Notes under the pieces: generated by a model | Database searches by the model: none | Told to the model about the DNA's origin: nothing | What the model saw: the letters and a program-made list of their open reading frames with translations, nothing else | From: Ancistrus triradiatus | Taxonomy: Eukaryota; Chordata; Actinopteri; Siluriformes; Loricariidae | Assembly (NCBI GenBank): GCA_025084515.1 | Contig: JAJAGP010000560.1 | Location: 186,001 to 250,000, forward strand | Direction: 5' to 3' | Length of the DNA stretch: 64,000 nucleotides | In this document: piece by piece, positions 1 through 12,577 of the stretch | Position numbering within the stretch: position 1 is the first letter of the stretch | How the letters are laid out: each line of letters begins with the position of its first letter | Program-made: the position numbers and the translations under genes

Positions 1-640
1 CTATTTCACCACATGACTGTGGGAAACATTCTTTATATTGTGACAATCCACAGAAAAAAACCTTCTCATTATGCTTAAAATTGGTTATAAAACATGTAAT
101 GTGTATTTAATTGCGTATGAAGATGACTTGTGACTAGCAAATCTAAATATTCTGAGATCACAGAGGTCTAAGAATGTCCTTTCATCAGAACCGTGTATAA
201 ACAAAGTTACATTTGAGAGATTGTAGTTTGGCCAGTGGCACAGCCTACTTATATTGCCTCACAGCATAGATGTCAAAGAATGTCCCAGACATAAGCCAGC
301 AACCACGGTGCCCTGCTTGCTCGTGGAACATTGAGGACGTCTGCAGCACCCATGTTCTTCTTGGAATGATCATTAGAGTCAAGTTGGCATGGTTTAAACA
401 GCAGGGCACTAAAGAGGCACAGCTTAAGCACGGCTATAAATTTATCTGTAACTAGCACTCGTCACCTCTATAGCTCAGCTTTTATGGCCGAATTACTCCT
501 TCTATCAGGCAGCTGAAACACTGCAGTGTGATTCTTGTTTTACCTGGCACCAGCTTTGTGAAAATTCAAATGAAACAGAATGCTTCTTAAGTTTAGAAAA
601 GTTTAAACAGCTCATAAACTTGTATGTGCATCTATATACT
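1..640. other. col25a1 intron sequence, nothing recognised
   Basis: AT-rich, no Gly-X-Y exon and no familiar repeat seen. Confidence 0.6.
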
Positions 641-647
641 CCCCTGC

Positions 648-1722
648 CTCTTTATTAGGTACACCTTTCTAGTCCTGGCTTGGACACTCGTTTTGCCTTT
701 AAAATTGTCTTAATTATTTGTGGCAAAGATTTAACAGGATTCTGGAACCATTCCTTTGAGATTTTGGTCTATACTGACATGATAGCATCATCCAGCCAGG
801 GCAGAATTGTTGACTGCACATACATTATGTGAATCTACAATATCCACCATATCACAAAAGCGCTTTATTGGATTCAAAACTGGTGACTGTGGAGGCCATT
901 TGAGTACAGTAAACTCATTGTCGTGTTCAAATACAGAGTTTGAGAAGATTTGAGCTTTGTGACCTGGTGCATTATCCTGCTGGAAGTAGGTACCAGAAGA
1001 TGGGTACACTGTGGTCTGAAAGGGATGAACATGGTCAGCAACAATACTCAGGGAGAAGTGGTGTTTCAGTAATGTTCAAATGGTATTAAGGGCTCAAAGT
1101 GTGCCAAGAATATCCCTCACACCATTACACCACCCCCGGCAGCAGTCTGAACTGTTGATACAAGGCAGGATGGATACATGCTTTTATGTTGTATATGCCA
1201 TATTCTGATCCTGCTATCTGAATGCCACAGCAGAAATCGACATTCCTCAGACCAGGCAATGTTTTCCAATCTTCTATTATCCAATTCTGGTGAGTTCATG
1301 CAAATTGTAGCCCAAGTTGCTTGTTCTTGGCAAGAGTGGCACCCAGTGTGGTATTCTGCTGCTGTATGTATCTGCTTTCATGTTCAACATGTTGGACATT
1401 CAGAGATGCTCTTCTCCATACCTCAGATGTAATAAGTGGCTATTTGATTTACTGTTGCCTGTCTATCAGCTCGAACCAGTCTGGTCATTCTCCTCTGACC
1501 TCTTCCATCAACAAGGCATTTTTACCCAGAGTGGATAGTTTCTCTTTTTTGGACCATGCTCTGTAAACCCTGGAGATGGTTGTGCATAAAATTCCCAGTA
1601 GATCAGCAGTTTCTGAAGTATTCAGACCAGCCCGTCTAGCACCAACAACCATGCCGCATTCAGAGTCACTTGGCTGATTAGATTTATGCATTAACGAGCA
1701 GTTGAACAGGTGTACCTTAGTG
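648..1722 (-). mobile_element. Tc1-like DNA transposon relic with ttattaggtacacct ends
   Basis: Ends carry ttattaggtacacct (left) and, in reverse, aggtacacctgttcaactgc (right). Between them the minus strand holds a broken Tc1 transposase. Near 1500-1660 it reads VGARRAGLNTSETADLL, the N-terminal helix-turn-helix. Near 1120-1300 it has a W-SEECRFL remnant of the first catalytic Asp motif. Near 800-1000 it reads YFQQDNAPGHKAQ and LKWPPQSPVLNPI. Several frameshifts and stops: inactive. Confidence 0.85.
788..1660 (-). pseudogene. broken Tc1 transposase
   Basis: Minus-strand pieces of a DDE transposase in at least three frames. QDNAPGHKA and PQSPVLNPI mark the second Asp motif region. Not functional. 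Confidence 0.82.
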
Positions 1723-2119
1723 AATTGGTCAATGAGTGTACTACTATTTTTTTTTTTAGTCATTGTTTTTTTTTTTTTTACACCACTCCAGGCAATGTAA
1801 TATTCTCAGCCTGTCAGCGACTTCGAAGACATTTAATTCTGCCTGGGAATGACATTGACCATTTCCGTTTCTATTCAGCATCCATATTTGATGTTTGACA
1901 TATTTTTCATTAGAATCAACCAAGTGTAATTTGTTGAAAGTTTGCCAAAGATGTTGCTCATGAAATTCCTAATGAAAAGTAGACTTATAAAAAAAGGAGG
2001 CATACTAGAAGAACTAAAACCTGAGAAGCCCATTTATGCAGGGTTGACATGTTGTGTCTTCCATTACTGTAATTTATAATCTCGAATTAAAATTGTATGT
2101 ATTTTATAATTTAAGATGA

Positions 2120-2285
2120 ATTAGAGCAGCCTTTACCTGAACTGATTTATTTGAGAGGTGAGAGGAAACTGTAGTACCCAGAGGAAGTTTCCATGAACAT
2201 GGAAAGAACATTCTAAAAGCCACACAGACAGTAACTGGAGGTGAGAGTTGAACCCTGGACCTAGGGAGCCAGTGTAAACTAAATA
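2120..2285 (-). repeat. SINE relic (DANA-like body)
   Basis: Reverse strand reads like the standard fish SINE body, with ccagggttcaactctcacc, a tctgtgtgg stretch, then atgttcatgg and a gtttcctctcacc end. Divergent. Confidence 0.45.
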
Positions 2286-2992
2286 CGACCTGTGTAATGT
2301 GATTTGACTTTCTTTTCATGGTTAGGGCACAAGCTGCTGCATTCTAAACTTTTAATGGAAAACCACACAACAATAATCTAATCCAGTGTGTAGAGAAGCA
2401 TGGACTGGTTTCTCATCATCATGAAAAAACAGCTGACTCGTCCACATAGAAGGGAAGCCAACATTATGTTTACCCAAGGGCCATATATACAGTAAATTAG
2501 CTTTCCTATTCCATTCTGGTCAGTTTTGGCCAATTCAACAATTTCCTCTATAATAACTATGAGATTTGTCATCTGACTAACATAAGTCTTTATGACTTTG
2601 TCCAGAAAATACAAATCAGCACACAAATTAATGATTTAGTGTAGTGATGAGTTTAGGTAATGTGTTCAAATTTGTATCATCTGTGATGTCCCAGTCTAAT
2701 CTGACCAGCCATAGAACCAGATTGTGCAAATATTGTTATAGATATGATCTGAATTTTTAGAACTGGCCATAGGAAATGCATGGAATTAATAGGAAGTGCA
2801 AATGGTGTGATACTGGCTAGAAATTGGTTGCTTAAACATGCACTTCTACTGTTGTTAATACAGTAACTGATGTTTTTTAAATACTTTAGAAGCAGTTTTA
2901 GTGGGCCTGGTCAAATTTGACCATGAGCACCAAGGATTAAGTAATGGTTCAAACAATAAGTGACCTAAAAAGAACCTTTGTGAAACACCATT

Positions 2993-3187
2993 GGGACTGT
3001 GGTAGCCTAGTGGTTAAGGTACTGGACTCTGAACCAGAAGGTCCAGGGTTCAAATCCCACCTCTGCCACTGTTGGGTCCTTGAGCAAGGCCCTTAACCCA
3101 CAATTGCTTGGATTGTAAAACTGTATCAATTGTAAGTCGCTCTGGACAAGGGCGTCTGCTAAATGCTGTAAATGTAAATGTAAATGG
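2993..3187 (+). repeat. tRNA-derived SINE with L2-type tail
   Basis: Head resembles a tRNA promoter: A-box tagcctagtgg near 3003 and B-box gggttcaaatccc at 3046. The tail tctggacaagggcgtctgct followed by aaatg repeats is the 3' end shared with L2-clade LINEs in many fish SINEs. It is a retroposon and not a tRNA gene: no acceptor-stem pairing and no clover-leaf end. Confidence 0.8.
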
Positions 3188-3249
3188 AAGTAGAATATGG
3201 TATTAGTAATGCTCTGTCAGATAAGCCAGTCAGGACCTTTCATTCATTT

Positions 3250-3485
3250 ATTTATTTTCATACCCATTTAATCCATTTCACATGGTCACAGGGAAACGGT
3301 GCCTAGCCTAGATAGGAGCACAGGCCACGAGGCAGGGACCAATCCTAGACATGGTGCCAGCCTATTGCAGGGCACATGTGCGCACACACACAGGGACACC
3401 TGACACAAACACAGTGGAAACTGGAGTACCCTTGAGAAAACCCACACAGACATGGGGAGGACATGCAAACTCGATCCCGGGATCT
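3250..3485 (-). repeat. SINE relic (DANA-like)
   Basis: Contains acatggggaggacatgcaaa and a gtggaaactggagtaccc stretch, which reversed give the usual fish SINE body. Abuts a LINE fragment. Confidence 0.6.
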
Positions 3486-3489
3486 CTGG

Positions 3490-3765
3490 AGCTGTAAGAA
3501 GGCAGCACAAACTGCTTTAATTGCTTTTCCAAACCAACTGTTTTCTAGCATGTCAATTAATAATGCATGGTCAATGGGTTGAAATGTTGCACTCAAGTCC
3601 AGCAGTGCCAAAACAGAAACACAACCTCAATCTGAGGCAAGCGGTAGGTCGTTAATCACTTAAGCTAGTGCAACTTCTGTCTTACGATGTTTCCTGAAAC
3701 CGGACTGGAATAAGTCATGCTTGTTATTCCTTCTGAAAAAAGAGCAGAAAAACTAAGCAACATGT
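3490..3765 (-). mobile_element. non-LTR retrotransposon fragment, reverse transcriptase
   Basis: Reverse-strand translation shows QSGFRKHRKTEVALA, a broken NDLPLASD stretch, and ALLDLSATFQPIDHALLIDM. These match the LINE RT signature QSGFR..HSTETAL and LLDLSAAFDT(I/V)DH, with the first catalytic Asp of the DLSAAFD motif altered to Gln. Contains a stop. Clade (Rex1/CR1/L2) not decided. Confidence 0.7.
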
Positions 3766-3785
3766 TTCACTGCACTCTCAGACAG

Positions 3786-5034
3786 AAATGTGGTGGAGAT
3801 TGAACAGTAGCTAGAGGTCAAGATTTGGTTTCTGGAGAAGATTGTAGAATAACTGGGGCAAGTGGCACAAGCACATTGAGTTTGTTTAGTACTGGCTTCC
3901 CAATTGCTTATAAGCTAGATGGTATAAAGTCAAGTACACATGCAGTTGGTCTAGAGGAAAGCATCAAGGTATAGCAATCATTATAGCTATTTCAGACTCA
4001 GCTCAGTAAGCCTTTCTTAATTTATGATGCCTAAAGCCAGGTCTGGAAGAATTTGCTACATGGATCAATTGATTGTTTATTTAGATACAAGTATTGAATA
4101 TGAATCTAGTGTTGTTCCTGTTGCTCTATATTAAATCTGAGAATTAAGCTGCACTTGGTTAATCACCATTAATGCAATGTAAGTGTTCGTTCTACCCTAT
4201 GACCAGATCTGATGATTATTCTCCTCAAGCAGGACAGTGCTACACTGGGAAATGTGAAAAGTCTATTTAAACTATCAATCATTTGGTTGAGCTGTGATCC
4301 ATCATGCTGCACATTGCACAATTGGACTCAGGTCTGTGAGGTTCTCCGTGACTGCCTCTTTTGTGTGTGTGTGTGTGGTGTAAGCATGGCCCTCGTACAT
4401 AGGCTGAACCTGGTGCTGGATGACAATGATCAGATACAGCATCATTTAGGGTGCACTGTAATTACGTGGCTGATGGCAATTCCAAAAGTCAAATTTAGAT
4501 CTAGGATGTGGTAAAAATTGTAAGTAGGATCTGGGACATGTTGAGGAACACCAACAGAGTCCAAGACTGATACTAGCGCCGTCTATAAATGGTCACTTTA
4601 TTTCTCCACATGAATGCTGAGGTCACCGTGTAACAGATTGGTCGATGGACAAAAACAGATTCAGTAAGAACTCAGGAAATTCATACAGAAAGTTGGTGTA
4701 CTTGCCTGAAGGTCTATATACTGTTGAAGGTATAACTGTATTTTTTATTTTTTATTTTATTTATTTTTTTTTAAGTGTAGAAAAATTTTAGATTTAAAAA
4801 CCATGACGTGTATATTACTAAATACCACAGAATTAACAGTAGAATAAAGTGTAATCTGTACAGTATTGTCTCCCAGGTACAGCTACTTCATATGGGCAGG
4901 TGGAGCAGAGCACCAACAAAATATTCATCCTCCTCAAAACATAGTTACATATCCTAAATCACTTTACTTGACTTACATATTAAGTATTATTTCATATTAA
5001 TACATTGCAATTAATACATTTGTGAAAGAAAATA
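3786..5034. other. intron sequence, no gene recognised
   Basis: Includes a short (GT)n near 4362 and a T-rich run near 4740. The part next to the LINE fragment may be older retroelement sequence, but no domain can be read. Confidence 0.5.
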
Positions 5035-5914
5035 CAGTGGTACCTCAGTTCTCGTCGTTAATTCGTTCCAAAAGGCTTGTCGAGAACCGAAAACAATGAG
5101 TACCTGGCAAATTTTTCCCTCAAAGGAATATTGTAAATTGAATAAATCCATTCCAGACTCCCAGAAAATCCATGCTGTATAAGGCAATATATGCATTAAT
5201 GGAGTTGTGTTGTACAGATGTTCCCTGATTTATAATGGGGATATGTTCCAACAAATCCATCATAAGTTAAATGTAACATGAATTGAGGAGTTTAACGAGT
5301 GTTTCGTAGAGCGGCCTATAGTGTATGATATGGAAAAGATATTATGATAAGTACGTTAATGTTTAAAACACTTACATTAGCCTACAGCTGGCCAAAACCA
5401 TTAGTACAAAGCATATTTTATAATAAAGTGTTATAAGCCCTCATGTAAGTTAGTGAGTAATGGATTTTGAAAAGTGAAAGCTTACATACTCTATTGATGA
5501 ACTCCAGGAGCTAGCATAGCTGCTAATGCTAACTGCATCCTGTGTTCTGGAGCATTCAGTTCCTGTTTCCCTTTCGATTGGCAGTCAATACAGCCCCTTT
5601 TAGGACCCATGGATAATTATTTGCACTAAGAATATAGTACTGTAGATGTAAAAATAAAGAAAAACAATAAAAATAGTGGAGATCTTCACTGAGCAAGGGC
5701 TATTGTGAATTTGGATCACTGTGTACTGAATCGTGAATCAGCAATTGTGAATCGGGTTTTGGCTGAACCGAGCTGCGAGGCTTGACTTGTACAAGTTTAA
5801 GTAAGTGTGCCGAATCTCGACCAAACAACGAGAACCGAGACAAATTTTTCTAGTCAAAATACCTTGAGAACCAAATTCGACGAGTTCTGAGGTGGTCGAG
5901 AACCGAGATGCCAG
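5035..5914 (+). mobile_element. non-autonomous DNA transposon, cagtggtacctc family, near-full copy
   Basis: Inverted ends: cagtggtacctcagttctcg on the left and ggtcgagaaccgagatgcca on the right. About 880 bp with no transposase reading frame. Two further copies are at 38900-39390 and 53129-53925. Confidence 0.75.
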
Positions 5915-6484
5915 TATATTTACAATCCATGGTCAAATGCAACTAAAAATAACAGGTCAGTGTTTAACAGCATAGCACATTACTTGGGCTGGGTGTGTCA
6001 TTACCCTACAGCACCTCTTAGGTTTCTATAGAAAATCCATCAGTTAAATGTGGTACTACAATATGCTAAGGGTAAATACAGCCTAGTGAGGCAGAATGAA
6101 GTCCATCTCACAAGCCCCAGAGAGTATCATACACATTACAAATACATCCTGTAAGTTTACATTAACTTCTAAATATGGCAGCACCTGAGTCAACTGTGTC
6201 AAACTGTTTAAGGTGTCTTTTGCTAAACACTTTTAAAGAGACTTTTAGCTAACTCATGGTATTCCTGATGTTAACAAAAGCTGTGGTCAATACATTTGAA
6301 AAACTAAAACTTTGTGGTGATCGGTTAAAAGCTAGCATGATTCGTTTGATTGTTTATTTAACGTTACATTAGCACACTTGGCTATATTCATGTCAGGAAC
6401 CATGCAGGTTACGTTGATACACGTTTCATCAGTACAAGTTCAGTATCAAACACAATCACGGGCAATATAGTAACTCCATCTCAC

Positions 6485-6632
6485 CTCACTTGCTTGTCTT
6501 TGGACTGTGGGAGGACACCCGGAGTAAACCCATGCAGACTCGGGGAGGACCCATGTTGCTCCACCTGGCATAGAACCCAGGACCTTCTTGCTGTAACGCT
6601 ATAACGCTACCCATTGAGCCACTGCACCCCCC
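6485..6632 (-). repeat. tRNA-derived SINE (DANA-like), minus strand
   Basis: Reverse strand begins gcagtggctcaatgggtagc, carries a ggttctatgcc B-box-like site and ends in cccacagtccaaagacaagc. Truncated at its 3' end. Confidence 0.7.
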
Positions 6633-6688
6633 CAAAGCTAGAATGGAAATATCTTCCTTTGAATCTAAAGGCTACTGTACATCTAAAC

Positions 6689-6984
6689 TAGTGTTTCCCA
6701 ACCTCTGTGCCATGGCACATAAGTGTGCTGTGAGAAATCATCAGGTGTGCTGTGGAAGATTATCCAGTTGTTATCACCTGATTGGTAGTCTAAGCCAGCA
6801 GTTAGATAGCAGCTTTGTGTTCAAATAAACAGGCCCAGGTTTCACACTGAGTAAGTAAATTGAAACTAGATTTTCATTATATTTCAATAAGTATACTTTT
6901 TGTGACATTTTTGTTTGGTGGTGTGTCTTGTGATTTTTCTAATGTGAAATATGTGCCATGGCTCAGAAAGGTTGGGAAACACTG
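6689..6984. mobile_element. hAT-type MITE with degenerate 8-bp duplication
   Basis: Ends tagtgtttcccaacc and ggttgggaaacactg are inverted repeats. Flanks atctaaac and atctaagt agree at 6 of 8 bases, as expected for an old hAT target duplication. No reading frame inside. Confidence 0.75.
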
Positions 6985-7539
6985 ATCTAAGTAATATATG
7001 AGTAAAAAACAATAGGTGAACCACCCATGTGCAGACCCTGTGCGTTAACCTTTGTGTACTTTGTTAACCTGTATAAGTAGCAACTCTAATACATAGAGTT
7101 TTTATTTGGATAGGTAATAAAACCTGTATTATTAAAAGTTTGATTTACACCAATTACTTGGAACAGACGCATCTTTATCTATTAATGATTGTTGTTATGT
7201 AGACCTGCAGGCTATGTAATTAATGTTGTGAAACCTGATAAGTCACATTACAAGGACTACCGTGCTGCAATACTGTTCACATCACTAAAATTAGATACAG
7301 TAAAAAATCATCTTCTTGACTTTCTGGACTAAGTCCAATCTCATTGAATAACTTAAGAAACCAGAGTGCACACAGCTGGTGCCGGCTTTAAATGATCATA
7401 TTTTTGTAACAACATAACTATGTGCATCAGTACTTCTAGTGATTCTGTAAAACGGAGCTATCAAGGGCTTCATTCTCACCGAGTCAGATATTCCAGATCC
7501 AACCAGTTTCATCAGGGCAGTGATTCATATGTTGTATTG

Positions 7540-7640
7540 TGGATCCAGTTTCTTGTTCCCTGCTGGTTTATGCTGGTCAGGTGCTGGTGGCCATGTATGG
7601 TCTTGCTGGTCTTTCTGGTAAAGCTGGTTAATAGAGGGTC
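7540..7640. repeat. dispersed ctggt-rich repeat
   Basis: Runs of gctggt and ctggtcagg. Related stretches occur at 44545-44665 and 51760-51890. It can look like Gly codons but has no splice frame. Confidence 0.5.
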
Positions 7641-7999
7641 CAACCAAAACTACACATGAAACAATCAGTACAAATTCTCCAGGAACCTGTTGTGTTGAGC
7701 GCAGTATTATGTCTACAAGATGTCTATACTCTTTGGGAGAAAAAATTACATTCTTGGGTCTGACCCAAAACTGCTAAATATTATGCTTTTAATGGTCTCA
7801 GCAGCAAATAATTGGATTCAAGAAATAGGTAAAGTATGGGATAGCCTTTCCCTTTGATTTCCTTAAATGTTTGTTCGTTAAATGTTTGATTTTCCTTAAA
7901 TGTTGTTGTAGGAAAACTTGCAGACAGCTTTTTACAGAAAGACGAGTCATTGTTCCACTCAGTAGTAATGGATTCTCAATTGAAGCAGCTTTTCACACT

Positions 8000-8680
8000 G
8001 AAGCAGCTCACCAGTACCAGCAGATGAAAAGCCTCCCCACACCATGACACCCCTAGCTGTACCTCTACGCTTAATGGTAGTAGCTATTCACTGTTGTCTT
8101 TCACACCACATCCGACAACTATGTAACTCGTCATGATTCATCAATCCACGTGACTTTGCTGAACTACCCTTGAGTCAAAGTTTCCATATTCTTCTTGAAA
8201 TTTCATTTTGCCCATGATGTTTTTGTTATACATCAATGGCTTTTTAACAAATCTTCTAGACACAACATCTGCATTAGACATCCTTCTGGTTATTGTTCTT
8301 TAAATAGTCTTATTTTCTGAGGTCTCGAATTCTGCTTAGTTTTTTTATGGTTTTTCTGCTTGTAGAGGCTTTGGGCCTTCCAGGTCCTTTTTATTCCTGG
8401 CAACATCTGATTCTAGCTGATCGTGAAATAGGGATTTGCTGTGCCTTTAGGGTCTTGTAAATATCAAAATAGCTGCAGTTGGCCTGGCGAAGACCAGCTA
8501 AGTTGTTTCTGACAGCAACACCTGCATGATATTTTGCTTTCTTTGGAGCAGATTTTCTCACTCGTTTACCTTGGGACTCACAAGACTGCATATTGTAGAG
8601 CTCTACCTGTAGATATCCGTCACTCCTGGTTTTATTGAAGAGCTTGTTTTCAGGCTTGTGATGGGCTGCATCAGGCATGG
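8000..8680 (-). pseudogene. Tc1/mariner transposase relic
   Basis: The minus strand opens with a 95-codon frame containing KRVRKSAPKKAKYHAGVA, then GPGRPKAST, followed in broken frames by KVTWIDES (first Asp motif) and a GCHGVGR remnant of GVMVWG near 8015. C-terminal third missing. Confidence 0.55.
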
Positions 8681-8699
8681 CAGACTACAAACAAAGGAC

Positions 8700-10635
8700 A
8701 GATCCTTTAAGAAAAAAAGCATGTGTTAAGAGTTTTATATCCAACATTTAAGTATTTTCAAGATATTACCTTTGTGTACAAAAAGACTATGTAAGTGAAT
8801 TTGCATTGTTTCCAGCTCCCCCCAAGTAGTTCACTGCAGCAACGAACAGTGATGAGCAAATGGTAGCACAGGTCTCAGGAGTGCATTTTCTTAGTTCTTG
8901 CTAATTTTCCGACCAATTATTTTTTGTTAGGACCAGTAAAACCTTTATTTTGTAATTGTTGGTTTGGCCTTCTTTTGTCCAGGGGTGTATGTTTCAAACT
9001 CGGTGCAGCAGCAATTGTTTATGTGTAATTCTTAATAGTTATTTGATAGACATTATGCTTGAATAAGCCTGTCATTAAGTCCTAAGACCTGGTTTAAATC
9101 TAAAGTCAGGACTGCTGTGAAACGATACTGACTGCATCCTGATTCTGTTCCATTAAGAAGTACTGTGCCTGTATCTCATGCAGAGCACTGTATAAAGTAG
9201 AAATGTGACTTCCGCAGGCAGAGGGGCCAGCCTTGAAGTTCTCACTCTCTGAGTTTTCTATCATCTGCTCACATCATATCCCAGAGCAGCACTAAACCCA
9301 CTCCCAGTGATCATTATGGACCACACATTTTATTGTTGCAGTTCCAGTAAAAAAAAAAAACACAAACCACCCCACTAAAATGGCTGGTGCTTTCCTCCAG
9401 GGTGTTTGACAGAGAACTGCAGAAAACACAAGATAGGGGTGTGTGTGTGTGTACTGGCAAAAATCATCTGTTATATCTCTAGCTAGCAACAGGTTATGGC
9501 TGCTGTCTATCCTAAACAGTGGCAGTAGTATTGGTTGTACTTAACACCTCATTGCCTTTCAATATAACAAATTCATAGGCTTCCACTTCACAAGACGTCT
9601 TCCCTGCCCTTCTAAAATTAAATCCAGAAAGGAATGGTCTGCCTACCGTGACGATGAACTTGGGCTGGCTTGGACTGAGCTCTGACCTTAACTCCACCTG
9701 ACATCTCTTACATGAACTGGAATGCCAACTGTAAGCTGGGACCTATTGTCCAACCTCACAGATGTGTGACAAGATCTAGTAGGAAGTCTTCTCAGAAGCG
9801 TATAGAAGCATATACAAGACAAATCCCATACTCACAGCCAAGTTTTTGGAGAACATTGTTGGGGGGAAAAGCATATTTTTGGTATATGTTATAAATACAG
9901 CAAATATTGAGACTAATGTTTTATTTTTATTTCATAGTTCAGAACTAAGGAACCACTATCCCTTCGTAAGGGAAAAAAAATATGACGATTAGGTAGAAAA
10001 ATCAGTAAAAGCATGCAAATTAAGAAAAATCCAGTGCAATAATAGTTGTCATGTGAATAGACTGTACTGAGTTATTGGTACTATAGTGGTTTGGACAGAC
10101 ACAATTTACAATATTTTAAACACAAAAATAAATGGCTTTATTATTCATGTAATTGAATCCAAACCAGACTTCTCCAGCTGGCTTTTATCCCATCTTTGGG
10201 AATCAATTTCCATACAAATGCCATGAACGTGTTCATGGATTGGAATTCCATATTCATTCAATTTGGTAAATGCAGAATTTTAAACAAAAGGCTCCATTCA
10301 GCTGAAGCCTGGACTAATCTAAAAAAAAAAAAAAAAAAGATTGCACACCCACCATGGAAAATAATGTAAGATGTACAGAGCTGCTGGTTAGGGATTAACT
10401 TGCATGTCTTTAATATATTCAATTATATACTGTATACTAAGAGTGTAACGACTCACTCTGTTCACAATTCGTCTTTCTCATGATTATTGATTTGACAAAA
10501 GACATACCTTTTTTATTTCTGTAGTGTAAACAATTGACATTTTCTTGTTTAAGTTTTTTAACAATAAAACTATAGTCCCTTATTAAAGGGAATTACTACA
10601 AACATTAGGTGTAAAATTGTAAACAAATTGCGCAA
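8700..10635. other. intron sequence with simple runs only
   Basis: A-run at 9350, (GT)n near 9440 and an oligo-A run at 10321. No exon or domain seen. Confidence 0.5.
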
Positions 10636-10639
10636 TTCT

Positions 10640-10880
10640 ATCAGTGCAATATTATTCTATTCTATATATTCTGTAGTGCTCTGTACAATATTTCTTATTC
10701 AATATTTATTTTTATTCTGTCACTGCAATACTAATCAAAAGTTTTTGTGTGTTTGACTGCCTTAATCTGTTTGTGTGACTGATTTAATCTGTTTTTGTGT
10801 AGATATGCACTGTTCTGGAGCAGCAATCCTAATTTCATTGTATAACATACAATGACAATAAAGGCATCATCTTATCTTAC
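10640..10880 (+). repeat. 3' end of a 5'-truncated LINE
   Basis: Ends in the typical fish LINE tail: a cattgtataacatacaatg stretch followed by acaataaaggcatc and short tandem cttatctta-like units. Confidence 0.5.
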
Positions 10881-11032
10881 TGTAGCTTCTCCATATTAAA
10901 TAACCAGGGGAAAACATTCTTTTTTACATCTGAAAATAACAATACAAAATAATCTGTACTTCTCTTGTATAAAAATTGCTTATTAAAATTATTTAATATA
11001 ATTTTATATAATAACTTATACATAAAGAAACT

Positions 11033-11600
11033 TACCGTATTTTTCGGACCATAAGGCGCACCGGATTATAAGACGCAATATCAACGATCGGCTGCTAACA
11101 GATCTATATTCATACATAAAGCACACCGGGTTATAAGACGCATTTAATGAAACAAAACTCATAAGTTCCGTCGGAAGCTCAGTTTGGTCTTTACCTGGCG
11201 CAGGGCGTCTTCTTGCTTCCTCCACTTCCGTACCATTGATTCGTTAATGTTGAATTCTCTCGCAGCTGCTCTATGTCCATGTTGTACTGCGTGACCGATA
11301 GCGTTGTGTTTCCGCTTCGAAAATGAATGAATGAATGAATGCACGTACCCTAATGCTGAAGCACATACCGTATTACCCTGCGATGCTGCGCACTGCCATA
11401 AGCTTCGTAACTTACCAAGGCCGTGCTAAAACATTTTGACAGATTTATGAGCGCCATGTACCATCTACAATCGGTTCTAGGTCAGAAAGCACAACCAGAA
11501 TTAATTCATACATTAGACGCACCGCATTTTAAGGCGCACTGTCGATTTTTGAGAAAGTTAAAGGATTTTAAGTGCGCCTTATGGTCCAAAAAATACGGTA
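11033..11600 (-). mobile_element. pogo-like MITE, copy 1, with DNA-binding-domain remnant
   Basis: Inverted ends ccgtatttttcggaccataa and ttatggtccaaaaaatacgg, flanked by TA on both sides. The minus strand near 11160-11310 encodes HRAAAREFNINESMVRKWRK, the helix-turn-helix (BrkDBD/CENP-B-like) of pogo-family transposases. The rest of the transposase is absent. Confidence 0.8.
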
Positions 11601-12544
11601 AGTTCCCCTGCATTTAAAAGAAGTTATGGGTTCTCAACGGGATATGCGTCTGTGATTACGGAATGGAACTGCATTAGATAAAAAATCAAGGATTTATAAT
11701 CCAATAAGACTGACGATGCATCGTCACTCTCGACAATGGACATTGTCACAGTTTTGCATTGGCAATTGTGGTTACACCCCTACTGTATACTGATCTGCTA
11801 ATGCTGACGACAAAAAAGAAAAAGACAAACATTAATAAAATCTGTCATGCTTTTCCAAGACATTTGTGCAAGACTTTTGCACAGTACTATACTTATTGTC
11901 TATGAACTCATCCTTACCAACACGTAACGGATATATCTTCATTTCTCAGCATGTAATTGTGAGATTTTGTACTTCATGGTCTCGTAGATGTGACATAAAG
12001 CACTCGTCTGCTCAAGCATTGAAGTTGGCAGTGCCTTCTCTAACAATATCTCAGTTGGCTAGAATAGCTATTACATAGCAAGACTTTCCATCACACCTGT
12101 ACATCAACTGTTCTGTCTGCCTTACCCTGATCTAACTCAGATGTCTGTCATCTGCTTGCTCTGGTAATCCATAAACATAACTGGGCACAGATGTTGTCGA
12201 GTGTGTGAGGGGATTAGTAGATCAGATACGGACTGTCTTGTGCAGTATGTTGTTTCAGCAACTTTTTGAGTGGCTACAAATCCAAATGTGTTAATGCAAT
12301 CCATCTTGTTCCAATGTTCTTGTTGTTTTAAATTCTTTTAACATCCAAAGTAGATTTATGACATTAAATAAGTGAATATATAGTGATTTTCTAATGCACA
12401 CTTTGTGTATTTCTCCCCTTATACACATTTATGGGTGTACTTTATGAAACGCAACAGGAACAATGTGTTTAAATGGGCTCTGAGAAGAACATGATGACAA
12501 ATGTTCTTGCTACTTGTAAATGTACAATTATTTTCATCCCACAG
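11601..12544. other. intron before first visible col25a1 exon
   Basis: No further collagen exon or repeat recognised. Confidence 0.5.
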
Positions 12545-12577
12545 GGTGATGCTGGGTCTTCTGCTGCTGGGATTAAG
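12545..12577 (+). CDS. col25a1: col25a1 exon (window exon 1), end of COL2, contains imperfection
   Basis: Follows ccacag and is followed by gtaaat. It encodes GDAGSSAAGIK (33 bp, 11 codons), so it is not a whole number of triplets: the glycine register shifts inside SSAAG. The same odd GSSAAGIK text occurs in mammalian COL25A1 as I recall it, so this is a conserved imperfection and not an error. The preceding exon was not found upstream in the window. Confidence 0.93.

Noticed and set aside
2993..3070. tRNA gene
   Set aside because: Only promoter boxes match; it continues into an L2-type SINE tail and lacks a folded acceptor stem.
7540..7640. Possible extra collagen exon with ggt/gct-rich text
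   Set aside because: No AG...GT frame with Gly every third codon; it is a dispersed ctggt repeat seen at two other sites in the window.
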